A DNA stretch of 64,000 bases from SW4 sp042466115. Lineage in GTDB: Bacteria > Pseudomonadota > Alphaproteobacteria > Rhodobacterales > Rhodobacteraceae. This document shows, piece after piece, positions 1 through 6,888 of this stretch. The position numbers and the translations under genes were made by a program. Where the stretch lies: contig NZ_JAXHBQ010000001.1 of NCBI RefSeq assembly GCF_042466115.1, forward strand, positions 1,860,001 to 1,924,000. The letters are read 5' to 3'. Within the stretch, counting starts at the first letter, position 1; every line of letters begins with the position of its first letter. The notes below the pieces were generated by a model, which ran no database searches, had not been told where the DNA came from, and worked only from the letters and a program-made list of their open reading frames with translations.

Positions 1-62
1 CTTCCCATTCGTCAGGACGCAGCGAATGGCTGCAAAAGATGGGCGGGTAGCTGGCAGCATAC

Positions 63-518
63 TTACTTCGCTTGAACCGAGTCATCAGCCAAATACGCAT
101 GCAACCCATCTAGCAACGCGCTCCATCCGTGCTTCCGACCCTCCGCACCGTCACTTGGAGGAATAACGCACATCTGTTCTTTGTAGTTTAATCGAGTTCC
201 GCCGCCTTCGTCTTCAAAAAGAACCGTCGCAAGTGAAACCGTGTGGACCGTTCCGTTCATGGCCATGGAGTAAGCGTAGACGATGCGGGACTTTTCCTTG
301 ATCTCGAAAAACGTCGCTTCTTTCGTGTGTTCGCCCATGTCATTGCTGAAAGCTCCGCGTTCGACACCCCCGACACGAAAGTCCATCTCGGTGAGGCCAT
401 TCCCGAACCATTTGGACTTCATCTCGCGATCAGCCCATGCCGCCCAGACGTGGTCACGGCAATTCGGATAAATGCGTTCTATTTCAAAGCTGTCTGCACG
501 TTGCTGTTCATCAGTCAT
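63..518 (-). CDS. SRPBCC / AHSA1-like domain protein
   Basis: A 151-residue protein of the START-like SRPBCC superfamily (activator of Hsp90 ATPase homolog 1-like). The N-terminal half has the family look: an E-R-I-Y-P strand, then VWAAWADREMKSKWFG, and later GTVHTVSLATVLFEDE followed by GTRL. These proteins form a helix-grip fold around a hydrophobic cavity; substrates are generally unknown. The ATG at 516-518 overlaps the stop of the ArsR gene by 8 bases (ATGACTGA), so the two are co-transcribed and translationally coupled. ArsR plus AHSA1 pairs are common in bacteria, and the regulator is expected to control the pair. The open frame runs 38 codons further upstream, but that stretch lies inside the ArsR gene. 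The specific function is unknown. Confidence 0.85.
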   Translation of the reverse strand: MTDEQQRADSFEIERIYPNCRDHVWAAWADREMKSKWFGNGLTEMDFRVGGVERGAFSNDMGEHTKEATFFEIKEKSRIVYAYSMAMNGTVHTVSLATVLFEDEGGGTRLNYKEQMCVIPPSDGAEGRKHGWSALLDGLHAYLADDSVQAK

Positions 519-846
519 TCCAGGTCTCCGTTTTGAGGAATTCTCCGAGGCGATCCAATTCGCTTTCGACACGGGCACGATGCAGACTTGCCCAGTCTTC
601 AACCTGCGCCAAGGCATTCGGTCTGAGTGCAACGGTTCTCACACGGCCCTTTTTTATTGAGCGAACGACCCCCGCCGCTTCCAGCACCTTGAGGTGCTTC
701 ATGAACGACTGACGCGTCATTCCGTGCGGTTCGGCCAAGGATGAGACCGAAGCAGGGCCCTCAAGCAGTTGGGACACAACAGCCAAACGTGTTGGGTCAG
801 AGAGCGCCCCGAAGATGGTAGGGAGGTGTGACGAATAGGTAGCCAT
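511..846 (-). CDS. ArsR-family winged-helix transcriptional regulator
   Basis: A 111-residue protein with the compact ArsR winged-helix fold. IFGALSDPTRLAVVSQL is the classic helix 1-2 signature, SVSSLAEPHGMTRQSFMKHL is the helix-turn-helix, and VLEAAGVVRSIKKGRVRTVAL is the wing. No metal-binding CxC motif is present, so it belongs to the non-metal ArsR group often paired with SRPBCC proteins. It is expected to act as a dimeric DNA-binding repressor that also controls the SRPBCC gene it overlaps. ATG at 844-846. No clear sigma-70 promoter is seen just upstream, where the sequence contains short repeats (908-954). Confidence 0.9.
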   Translation of the reverse strand: MATYSSHLPTIFGALSDPTRLAVVSQLLEGPASVSSLAEPHGMTRQSFMKHLKVLEAAGVVRSIKKGRVRTVALRPNALAQVEDWASLHRARVESELDRLGEFLKTETWND

Positions 847-907
847 GAGGCTGCATAACGCGAGCCTTTCTGAGAGTCAATAAAGGTAGCCAACTAGCTG
901 CGTATTA

Positions 908-954
908 GCAAAGCGGACCTTCCGCGGATGACGGCTTTGTCCCGCAAAGCGGAC
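908..954. repeat. Pair of GCAAAGCGGAC direct repeats with small hairpin
   Basis: The 11-mer GCAAAGCGGAC occurs at 908-918 and again at 944-954. The second copy also forms the right arm of a small hairpin (GCTTTG 934-939, loop TCCCG, CAAAGC 945-950). It lies between the ArsR gene and the terminator at 966-993. It looks like a fragment of a short intergenic repeat of a kind I recall from Rhodobacterales genomes; that recollection is weak. No function is assigned. Confidence 0.35.
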
Positions 955-965
955 ACCCAGGGCAG

Positions 966-993
966 AAAAAAGCCCCAGCCAAAAGGCCGGGGC
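966..993 (-). terminator. Rho-independent terminator
   Basis: On the minus strand a stem GCCCC/GGGGC plus GGC/GCC (one internal mismatch) closes a four-base loop TTTT and is followed directly by six T residues (971 down to 966). It would end transcripts from the response regulator gene and from the predicted small RNA just upstream. Confidence 0.85.
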
Positions 994-1040
994 GAAGTCC
1001 AACAGGGAGGTCGGTGATTTACCCCATCACCACGGGGAAC
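966..1040 (-). ncRNA. Candidate FNR-controlled small RNA
   Basis: Between the response-regulator stop codon and the terminator lies a roughly 75-nt unit with its own promoter signals (1047-1088). Read on the minus strand it can form CCCC/GGGG (1037-1034 with 1025-1022) or the alternative GGTGAT/ATCACC (1031-1026 with 1018-1013). Next is a 5-bp stem, CCGAC/GUUGG (1014-1010 with 1003-999), exposing the loop CUCCCU. The rho-independent terminator follows. A pyrimidine CUCCC loop able to pair with Shine-Dalgarno sequences is a known feature of several alphaproteobacterial sRNAs. The sequence shows the box, the -10, the stems and the terminator; that an independent RNA is made is inference. It could instead be only the 3' UTR of the regulator gene. 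Confidence 0.5.
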
Positions 1041-1046
1041 GCTTAC

Positions 1047-1088
1047 TTGATAGGATACACCCGCATACCGCGATTTGATCCAGATCAA
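1047..1088 (-). promoter_or_regulatory. FNR/FnrL box with correctly placed -10
   Basis: A perfect FNR-type palindrome, TTGAT-N4-ATCAA, spans 1075-1088 and overlaps the stop codon of the response-regulator gene. Its centre is 1081.5. On the minus strand TATCCT (1057-1052) and TATCAA (1052-1047) fall where a -10 element belongs for an activator bound at about -41.5, predicting a start near 1040. No protein gene follows before the terminator at 966. Confidence 0.55.
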
Positions 1089-1771
1089 GCAACCAGACGA
1101 TATCCGCCGCTTTCCGTCACAAGCAGGCGGGCGTTCGACGGATCGGGTTCGATTTTCTGACGCAGGCGGTAGATGTGGGTTTCCAGCGTGTGGGTTGTCA
1201 CACCCGCATTATACCCCCAGACCTCGTGGAGCAGAATGTCGCGGGCCACAACACCTTCGGTCGCGCGATACAGGAACTTGAGGATATTCGTCTCTTTTTC
1301 CGTCAGGCGGATTTTCCTGTCCTCGTCCGTCAGCAGCATCTTTTGCGCCGGTTTGAAGGTATATGGCCCAAGCTGGAATACCGCATCTTCGGACTGTTCA
1401 TGGGTGCGCAGCTGCGCGCGGATACGGGCCAAAAGAACGGGGAATTTGAAGGGCTTGGTGACATAATCATTGGCACCAGCATCAAGGCCCAGAATGGTGT
1501 CGCTGTCGCTATCATGGCCCGTCAGCATCAGGATCGGGCACTTCACGCCCTGTTTGCGCATCAGGCGGCACAATTCGCGGCCATCCGTGTCGGGCAGACC
1601 CACATCAAGGATCACAAGATCATACAGCGCCTCTTTGGCGCGGCTCATCGCTTCGGAACCGTTTCCAGCCTCGAAGACATCGAAATCTTCGGTGATGATC
1701 AACTGTTCGCTCAGCGCCTCGCGCAGGTCCTCGTCATCATCGACGAGCAGGATTTTCTTGAGTTGTGCCAT
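1085..1771 (-). CDS. OmpR/PhoB-family response regulator (CenR-like)
   Basis: A 228-residue two-component response regulator. The receiver domain (1-120) has acidic pocket D11-D12, phosphoacceptor D56 (VILDVGLPDTDG), T84 and K106 (YVTKPF). The C-terminal OmpR winged helix (about 130-228) ends in THTLETHIYRLRQKIEP and a wing with ESGGYRLV. It binds DNA as a phosphorylation-driven dimer. The ATG at 1769-1771 has GGAGG just upstream; upstream Met codons lack this. No sensor kinase is adjacent, so it is an orphan here. It resembles the CenR regulator of Caulobacter and Rhodobacter, which controls envelope and division genes, but I cannot confirm orthology. Three 9-base direct repeats lie in the divergent region shared with ribA. 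Confidence 0.92.
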   Translation of the reverse strand: MAQLKKILLVDDDEDLREALSEQLIITEDFDVFEAGNGSEAMSRAKEALYDLVILDVGLPDTDGRELCRLMRKQGVKCPILMLTGHDSDSDTILGLDAGANDYVTKPFKFPVLLARIRAQLRTHEQSEDAVFQLGPYTFKPAQKMLLTDEDRKIRLTEKETNILKFLYRATEGVVARDILLHEVWGYNAGVTTHTLETHIYRLRQKIEPDPSNARLLVTESGGYRLVA

Positions 1772-1853
1772 GACAGCCTCCGGGTTTGTTGCATTACAGA
1801 TGTGCCCAAGACACGGTTCGGGCAAGTGATGCTGCAAAACACTCACGCCCTCG

Positions 1854-1890
1854 TGTGGCAAATGCGGCAAATGTTTCACTTTGTGGCAAA
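1854..1890. promoter_or_regulatory. Three direct repeats of TGYGGCAAA in divergent intergenic region
   Basis: TGTGGCAAA at 1854-1862, TGCGGCAAA at 1863-1871 and TGTGGCAAA at 1882-1890. The first two copies are 9 bases apart and the third begins 19 bases after the second, close to one and two helical turns. They lie between the response-regulator gene (start 1771, minus) and ribA (start 1928, plus). OmpR-type regulators bind direct repeats with about this spacing, so an autoregulatory site is plausible but unproven. Confidence 0.4.
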
Positions 1891-1927
1891 ATCCACTATC
1901 TGAAAGGCGAACAGGTTACGGAATAGC

Positions 1928-3013
1928 ATGACATTTGCGCCCGACATCACAGAACGCCTTGCCCGCGCCCGTGCTGATTTGCGTATGGGCGTGCCGGTTG
2001 TCTTGCATGCGGCGAATGGGGCGGGTGCCGTCGTGCTGGCGGCTGAAACGCTTGATGCGGCGCGTTTGGCGCAGATTCGTGCCCTGGGTGATGGCGTTCT
2101 TGCGATCACATCATGGCGCGCTGAAACCCTGCGCGCGCGGGCCTATGACGGCGATGTCGCCCGGGTTGTCCTGCCACCTGATGTTGCACTGAACTGGGTG
2201 CGTGCGGTGGCCGACCCTGCGGACGATCTGAAATCACCGATGAAAGGCCCGCTGCGCAGCCAGCGTGATGGCACGGCCGATCTGCACCGCGCGGCGATTG
2301 CATTGGCCAAGGCGGCGCGCCTTTTGCCCGCGGCGGTGATTGCCCCTCTTACCGATACGGGCGCATTTGCAGCCGAACACGATCTGACCCGTCTGCCCGT
2401 CGAAGCGGCCCTGAACACCGCCCTTAGCCCCCTGAACCCCGTGATCAGCGCCCGCCTGCCGCTTGAGGTGTCCGAGGCAGGTCGCTTGCATATTTTCCGC
2501 CCCGATGACGGGGCCGAAGAACATTATGCGATCGAGATCGGTAGCCCGGATCGCGGCCAGCCCGTGCTGTCGCGTTTGCATTCGGCCTGCTTTACCGGTG
2601 ATCTGCTGGGCAGCCTCAAATGCGACTGTGGCCCGCAACTGCGCGGTGCGCTGGCGCAGATGGGGGCCGAAGGCGCAGGTGTTTTGCTTTATCTGAATCA
2701 GGAAGGACGCGGGATTGGTCTTGCCAACAAGATGCGCGCCTATTCCTTGCAGGATCAGGGGTTTGATACGGTTGAGGCCAATCACCGTCTGGGATTCGAG
2801 GACGACGAGCGGGATTTTCGTATTGGCGCGGAAATCCTGAAACGGATGGGGTTTGCCAGTGTCCGCCTTCTTACCAATAACCCCGCCAAGGTCGCGCGGA
2901 TGGAAGAAACCGGCATCAATGTCGTGGAACGTGTGCCGCTGAAAGTTGGTGAAAACCGCCACAACCATCACTATCTTGCGACAAAGGCCGCCAAATCAGG
3001 GCATTTGCTTTAG
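1928..3013 (+). CDS. ribA: GTP cyclohydrolase II
   Basis: A 361-residue enzyme of riboflavin synthesis that opens GTP to 2,5-diamino-6-ribosylamino-4(3H)-pyrimidinone 5'-phosphate. The catalytic domain (about 180-361) carries the zinc site C221, C232 and C234 (HSACFTGDLLGSLKCDC), followed by LNQEGRGIGLANK and the substrate-binding TNNP segment. The E. coli enzyme is about 196 residues. Here an N-terminal region of about 165 residues resembles a degraded 3,4-dihydroxybutanone-phosphate synthase (RibB) fold (GVPVVLHAANGAGAVVLAAE) without its acidic active-site motif, as known for alphaproteobacterial RibA. The gene is divergent from the response regulator and overlaps the end of the EamA gene by 4 bases, tail to tail. 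Confidence 0.95.
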   Translation: MTFAPDITERLARARADLRMGVPVVLHAANGAGAVVLAAETLDAARLAQIRALGDGVLAITSWRAETLRARAYDGDVARVVLPPDVALNWVRAVADPADDLKSPMKGPLRSQRDGTADLHRAAIALAKAARLLPAAVIAPLTDTGAFAAEHDLTRLPVEAALNTALSPLNPVISARLPLEVSEAGRLHIFRPDDGAEEHYAIEIGSPDRGQPVLSRLHSACFTGDLLGSLKCDCGPQLRGALAQMGAEGAGVLLYLNQEGRGIGLANKMRAYSLQDQGFDTVEANHRLGFEDDERDFRIGAEILKRMGFASVRLLTNNPAKVARMEETGINVVERVPLKVGENRHNHHYLATKAAKSGHLL

Positions 3014-3861
3014 GATTTGGCGAACCGCAGCAGGATCGCCCCTGCCAGCGTCACAAAGGTGGACGCCACTTTGGCCAGATCCAGCCGTTCCTTCATAAAG
3101 AACACACCGATCAGCAGCGCAAAGATGATGCTGGTTTCCCGCAGGGCCGTGACCAGTGCGATGGGTGCTTGCGTGAACCCCCAGACCACCAGCGAATAGG
3201 CAGCGAAGGATGCAAAGCCACCCAGGACGAATGTGCGCGCGCCTTCGGTTGGTAATCGCGACAACACACCGGGGCGCTGCCAGCGCAAGTAGATCGCGAA
3301 CACGACTGCGTTCAGCAGGGCCAGCACGCTGTAGAACCCAACAGCGGTCCCAGCGACACGCGCGCCCATGCCATCCACCAGTGAATAGCCGGCGATGAAA
3401 CAGCCCGTCACCACGGCAAGTGCGGCGGCCTTGGGATTGCGCGCACCGTTCTGACCGCGCACCAGTCCAAGACTAAGGATACCAATACCGATCAACAGCA
3501 CCGCCAGAGTTTCGGCCCCGCCCAGATGCACGTTCAAGAACAGCACCGACACGGCGGCAACGATCAACGGCGCGATGCCGCGCGCAATGGGGTAAACCTG
3601 GGTCAGATCGCCGATCTTGTAGGAATTGATCAAAAACACCTGATAACCAAAGTGCAAAACCATCCCGCCCGCCAGATAAGGCAGACTGGCAACCGTGGGC
3701 AGCGGCACAAAGCACAGGGCAACCAGTGCAAAGGGGGAGTGGCCGATGATCACGGCGGCCATGCTAAGTGTCTTGTCCTTGCCACCCTTGGCCATGGCAT
3801 TCCACGATGCGTGCAGCACGGCGGCCAGAAGAACAGCAAGGATCACAGGTGTTGTCATCAT
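3010..3861 (-). CDS. EamA / DMT-superfamily transporter
   Basis: A 283-residue inner-membrane protein with about ten hydrophobic helices arranged as two five-helix EamA repeats (HASWNAMAKGGKDKT near the start; a second repeat beginning around AVVTGCFIAGYSLVDG). The DMT superfamily includes exporters of amino acids and other metabolites; no substrate can be read from the sequence. Two ATG codons are adjacent (3859-3861 and 3856-3858) and either may be used. It is transcribed divergently from the DksA-like gene; the FNR box between them sits closer to the expected position for that gene. Confidence 0.88.
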   Translation of the reverse strand: MMTTPVILAVLLAAVLHASWNAMAKGGKDKTLSMAAVIIGHSPFALVALCFVPLPTVASLPYLAGGMVLHFGYQVFLINSYKIGDLTQVYPIARGIAPLIVAAVSVLFLNVHLGGAETLAVLLIGIGILSLGLVRGQNGARNPKAAALAVVTGCFIAGYSLVDGMGARVAGTAVGFYSVLALLNAVVFAIYLRWQRPGVLSRLPTEGARTFVLGGFASFAAYSLVVWGFTQAPIALVTALRETSIIFALLIGVFFMKERLDLAKVASTFVTLAGAILLRFAKS

Positions 3862-3897
3862 GCCAGTTGCGCAAATCTGCGGCTGATTGGCAATCTA

Positions 3898-3911
3898 TTG
3901 ATTGGGATCAA
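3898..3911 (+). promoter_or_regulatory. FNR/FnrL box upstream of the DksA-like gene
   Basis: A perfect palindrome TTGAT-N4-ATCAA with its centre at 3904.5. If bound at -41.5 it predicts a start near 3946, with CATGCT (3934-3939) as a weak -10 and a 16-base leader holding the GGAGGAG ribosome site. Read toward the EamA gene the corresponding -10 (TTTGCG) is poor, so the DksA-like gene is the better target. Confidence 0.6.
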
Positions 3912-3961
3912 GGTGCAAGCCCGACAATTGCACCATGCTTGACCAAACTGGAGGAGCTGCA

Positions 3962-4279
3962 ATGACGACCCACAATAATCGCAAGGCCGAGCTGGAAAAG
4001 CGTCGCGCCGAACTGCACCAACGCATGATCGAGGCTGACGCCGAGCTTGATTCCCACACGAGCAAGGATTGGGAGGACAGCGCCACCGAACGCGAACAGG
4101 ACGAGGTGTTCGAGGGGATCGGCCACGCGGCACAAGCTGAAATCGCGCAGATTGACGCCGCTTTGGCGCGACTTGCGAGCGGCGAATACGGTCATTGCGT
4201 CAAGTGCGGCACCAAAATCAGTGACCTGCGGCTTGATCTGCTGCCCGCAACCCCGTTCTGCAAGGATTGCGCCACCTGA
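3962..4279 (+). CDS. TraR/DksA-family zinc-finger protein
   Basis: A 105-residue short member of the DksA/TraR family, whose members insert a coiled coil into the RNA polymerase secondary channel and alter promoter kinetics. Residues 5-75 are charged and helical (KAELEKRRAELHQRMIEADAEL), consistent with the coiled coil. The C-terminus carries all four zinc cysteines as C-x2-C-x17-C-x2-C (HCVKCG ... FCKDC). The typical E. coli DksA tip motif is not obvious; the corresponding segment is DSATEREQDE. ATG at 3962 with GGAGGAG upstream; the frame extends to 3902 but without a ribosome site. A perfect FNR box at 3898-3911 suggests oxygen control. Confidence 0.88.
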   Translation: MTTHNNRKAELEKRRAELHQRMIEADAELDSHTSKDWEDSATEREQDEVFEGIGHAAQAEIAQIDAALARLASGEYGHCVKCGTKISDLRLDLLPATPFCKDCAT

Positions 4280-4303
4280 CGCCCCGTGCGTAATCTTGGC
4301 GCT

Positions 4304-4798
4304 ATGACACCTTTCGATATGATCGTGACGCCGACCCATCTGCGCTTTCTGGGGCGTCGATTTCCCTGCACATGGGGCAAAGGCGGCATTTCCGATCACA
4401 AGAAAGAAGGCGATGGCGCAACACCGCGCGGGCAACACCGCCTGGTGGGGATGCTGTATCGGCCTGACCGGCTGGCGAAACCAAGCGATTGGGCCGTGCC
4501 GATCCGACCGGGCGATCGCTGGTCGGATGATGTGACCGACCCTTCTTATAATATGATGGTGCGCGCACCACACGATTTCAGCCACGAAAGGCTGGATCGC
4601 GCAGACCCGCTTTACGATCTGGTGATCCTGACCGATTGGAACTGGCCCTATGCGGTCAAAGGGCGCGGCTCGGCCATATTCATCCACCAGTGGCGGCGCG
4701 CAGGCTATCCAACCGAAGGCTGCATCGGGTTGCGGCGCGCCGATCTGCACTGGATCGCACCGCGAATCCGACACCGGACACGGCTGATCGTGCTTTAG
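4304..4798 (+). CDS. L,D-transpeptidase (YkuD) family protein
   Basis: A 164-residue protein with the YkuD catalytic signature: H128 (IFIHQW) and C140 in TEGCIGL, the nucleophile of L,D-transpeptidases that form 3-3 crosslinks or attach proteins to peptidoglycan. The N-terminus (MTPFDMIVTPTHLRFLGR) has no signal peptide, so how it reaches the periplasm is unclear. Close relatives without a signal are common in alphaproteobacteria. The start is uncertain: ATG 4304 is chosen, with an in-frame GTG at 4286. It follows the DksA-like gene closely and overlaps the yggS stop by 4 bases, tail to tail. Confidence 0.85.
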   Translation: MTPFDMIVTPTHLRFLGRRFPCTWGKGGISDHKKEGDGATPRGQHRLVGMLYRPDRLAKPSDWAVPIRPGDRWSDDVTDPSYNMMVRAPHDFSHERLDRADPLYDLVILTDWNWPYAVKGRGSAIFIHQWRRAGYPTEGCIGLRRADLHWIAPRIRHRTRLIVL

Positions 4799-5448
4799 GT
4801 CGCCACCCGTTCCCCGAAAATCGCCGAACCGACACGGATATGGGTGGCCCCCAGCGCAATCGCGCGTTCGAAATCGCTGCTCATCCCCATGGACAGACCT
4901 TTCAGCCCGTTGCGCGCGGCGATCTTGGCCAGCAAGGCGAAATGCAGCGAGGGTTCTTCATCGACGGGCGGAATGCACATCAATCCGCGCACGGGCAGGT
5001 CCATCGCCAGTGATTCCTGAATGAACCCATCGGCATCGGCGGGCAAAACGCCTGCCTTTTGCGTTTCCTCGCCGGTATTCACCTGCACGAACAAATCGGG
5101 GCATGTGCCCAACTCCTGTGCGAGCCGCGCCATCGTTTTGGCCAACTTGGGGCGGTCCAGCGTGTGGATGGCTTGGGCCAGTTCCATTGCCTGACGGGCC
5201 TTGTTGGTTTGTAGCGGGCCAATCAGATGCAGTTCGATCCCGTCATAACGCTCGCGAAAGGCGGGCCATTTGCCTGCGGCCTCTTGCACACGATTCTCGC
5301 CGAACACGCGGTGGCCTTCGTCCAGAATCGCCTGCACGCGTTCATTGGGCTGCACCTTGGACACAGCAATCAGGGTGGTTGACCCCGCAGCACGGGCGCT
5401 GGCGGCTTCTTGCTTGGCAACTTTGTCGCGTATCTCTGTCAGGGACAT
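4795..5448 (-). CDS. YggS/PLPBP family pyridoxal-phosphate-binding protein
   Basis: A 217-residue member of the PLP homeostasis protein family (YggS, PROSC), a single-domain alanine-racemase-like barrel that binds PLP and influences vitamin B6 and amino-acid pools. K31 in LIAVSKVQPNE is the Schiff-base lysine. Other family segments are FGENRVQEA, LHLIGPLQTNK, VQVNTGEETQKAG, LMCIPP and SMGMSSDFERAI, ending in RVGSAIFG. ATG at 5446-5448 with a strong AGGAGG just upstream. The open frame continues far upstream without a usable start, so this one is clear. Confidence 0.95.
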   Translation of the reverse strand: MSLTEIRDKVAKQEAASARAAGSTTLIAVSKVQPNERVQAILDEGHRVFGENRVQEAAGKWPAFRERYDGIELHLIGPLQTNKARQAMELAQAIHTLDRPKLAKTMARLAQELGTCPDLFVQVNTGEETQKAGVLPADADGFIQESLAMDLPVRGLMCIPPVDEEPSLHFALLAKIAARNGLKGLSMGMSSDFERAIALGATHIRVGSAIFGERVAT

Positions 5449-5648
5449 TCCCAGCCTCCTGTTATCGTTCGGGTTTTCCTTGTTCCCTTGGACATAAGGG
5501 GCAATCTGGCCGCTGTCATGGGCAAAACCGCCCAAATTGGTGTGTGGCACTGATGCATCATTTTTTTCGGACTGCCCGGAAATAGGCGCAATTGACTTGA
5601 GTGAACGGCCCGATGGGCGCAAAGACATCCTCAATGCTGGGCTATCTG

Positions 5649-5663
5649 GCATTCTGAGAATGC
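5649..5663 (+). promoter_or_regulatory. Hairpin in the porin mRNA leader
   Basis: GCATTC (5649-5654), loop TGA, GAATGC (5658-5663): a perfect 6-bp stem 21 bases before the porin start codon and just ahead of its GAGGGA ribosome site. Leader hairpins of this kind can stabilise porin mRNAs or be sRNA targets. The 236-base region 5449-5684 otherwise shows no promoter I can support. Confidence 0.4.
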
Positions 5664-5684
5664 ACAACACGAGGGAATATATCC

Positions 5685-6780
5685 ATGAAAAGCATCCTTC
5701 TCGCCTCGACTGCCGTAATCGCCCTGGCTGGCGCTGCTGCAGCTGAAGTGTCCTTCGGTGGCGAAGCCACTCTGGGCTACAACGACAACACAACAACCGG
5801 TAACGACGGTTTCTATTGGGAAGCCAACGTTGCTGTGACCCTGTCGCAGGAACTGGACAACGGTCTGACCGCATCCGCAACCTTCGACTTCGACATTCTG
5901 GAAGACACTTCCGGCGGCTACACACTGGGTAAATACCTGGTTGCTGGCGGCTACGTCCTGTCGCTGGAATCCGAAACAGCTGGCCTGTTCTTCGGTGACA
6001 CCGACCAGGCTGCTCAGACTCGCTGGGTTTCGGCTGGTGACATGGTCAACGACAATTTCTCCGAATCTGACGGCGAAATCGTTCTGCGCGGCGACATGTC
6101 GTTCGCAGGTTGGGACGCTTCCGTGTCCTACATCTGGGACGAAGCTGCTGACGGTGGCGACGATACACTCGACCAACTGTCGATCGGTGTTGCCGGTATG
6201 GTGGGTAACTTCACTGTTGCTCTGGCCTACCAGGCAGAAGACACAGACGTTGGCACAGCTTCCGGCGACTTCAACCCTGACGAAATCTTTGGTCTGTCGG
6301 TTGGCACATCGTTCGGCGGCGCAGACGTGACTTTCGCTTACGCTTCCAACAACACCATCAGCGAAGACTTCGATCGGTATCGAAGTTGCTTACCCAGTTG
6401 GTCCTGTGACCCTCGGCGCATACTTCGTATCCGAAGGCGGCGCACTGGTTGCTGACGGCTACGGTATCTCTGCTGAATACGCAGACGGCCCAATCGCTGT
6501 TTCCGTGAACTACGAAGTTCTGGACGATGGCCTTGCTGCAAACACAACTGCAGAAGACTGGTCGATCGAAGGTTCGTATGACGTAGGCAACGGCCTGACC
6601 GTTCTGGCCGGTGTTGCTGATGCAGGCGAAGACTTCTACGTAGCCGGTTCTTACGATCTGGGCGGCGGCGCGACACTTCTCGTGTCCTATGCTGACGACC
6701 AAGACACAGACTCCGGTGACGAAGTTGGCGATCCTGAGTATCAGGTCGGCACAACTGTCGAGGTTTCCTTCGAGTTCTAA
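5685..6780 (+). pseudogene. Major porin gene, interrupted by a frameshift
   Basis: An outer-membrane general porin of the Rhodobacter type. It has a signal peptide (MKSILLASTAVIALAGAAAA, cleaved before EVSFGG), then amphipathic beta strands rich in G, D, S and aromatic residues, and a terminal phenylalanine (VEVSFEF) as required for Bam-dependent assembly. The reading frame breaks at about 6368-6370: up to SED the frame starting at 5685 is porin-like, and from SIGIEVAYPVGPVTLGAYF the +1 frame continues perfectly to the stop at 6780. One extra or two missing bases explain this. Both halves keep strong codon bias, so either a sequencing error or a very recent mutation is likely. Intact length would be about 364 residues. 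A terminator follows. Confidence 0.88.
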
Positions 6781-6806
6781 TCGAACCCCGAAGTTATCCT
6801 AAAGAG

Positions 6807-6838
6807 AGAGCGGTCCTTCGGGGCCGCTCTTTTCTTTT
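6807..6838 (+). terminator. Rho-independent terminator of the porin gene
   Basis: Stem GAGCGGTCC (6808-6816) with GGGCCGCTC (6821-6829), one G-T pair, a stable UUCG tetraloop, then TTTTCTTTT. It lies 27 bases after the porin stop. Confidence 0.92.
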
Positions 6839-6888
6839 GGGCATATGACAGGCTATGCATGACGGGAAAATGAGGGGCAGGCAAACCT

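Noticed and set aside
1..62. Non-coding sequence at the left edge, containing CAGCGAATG
   Set aside because: Too short to assign; no gene, promoter or terminator is supported.
1772..1879. Upstream extension of the response regulator (36 more codons)
   Set aside because: The extension has no receiver-domain similarity and overlaps the direct repeats; ATG 1771 has GGAGG and fits the family start.
5592..5620. TTGACT as a -35 element for the porin gene
   Set aside because: No acceptable -10 lies 16-18 bases downstream (GGGCGC is found).
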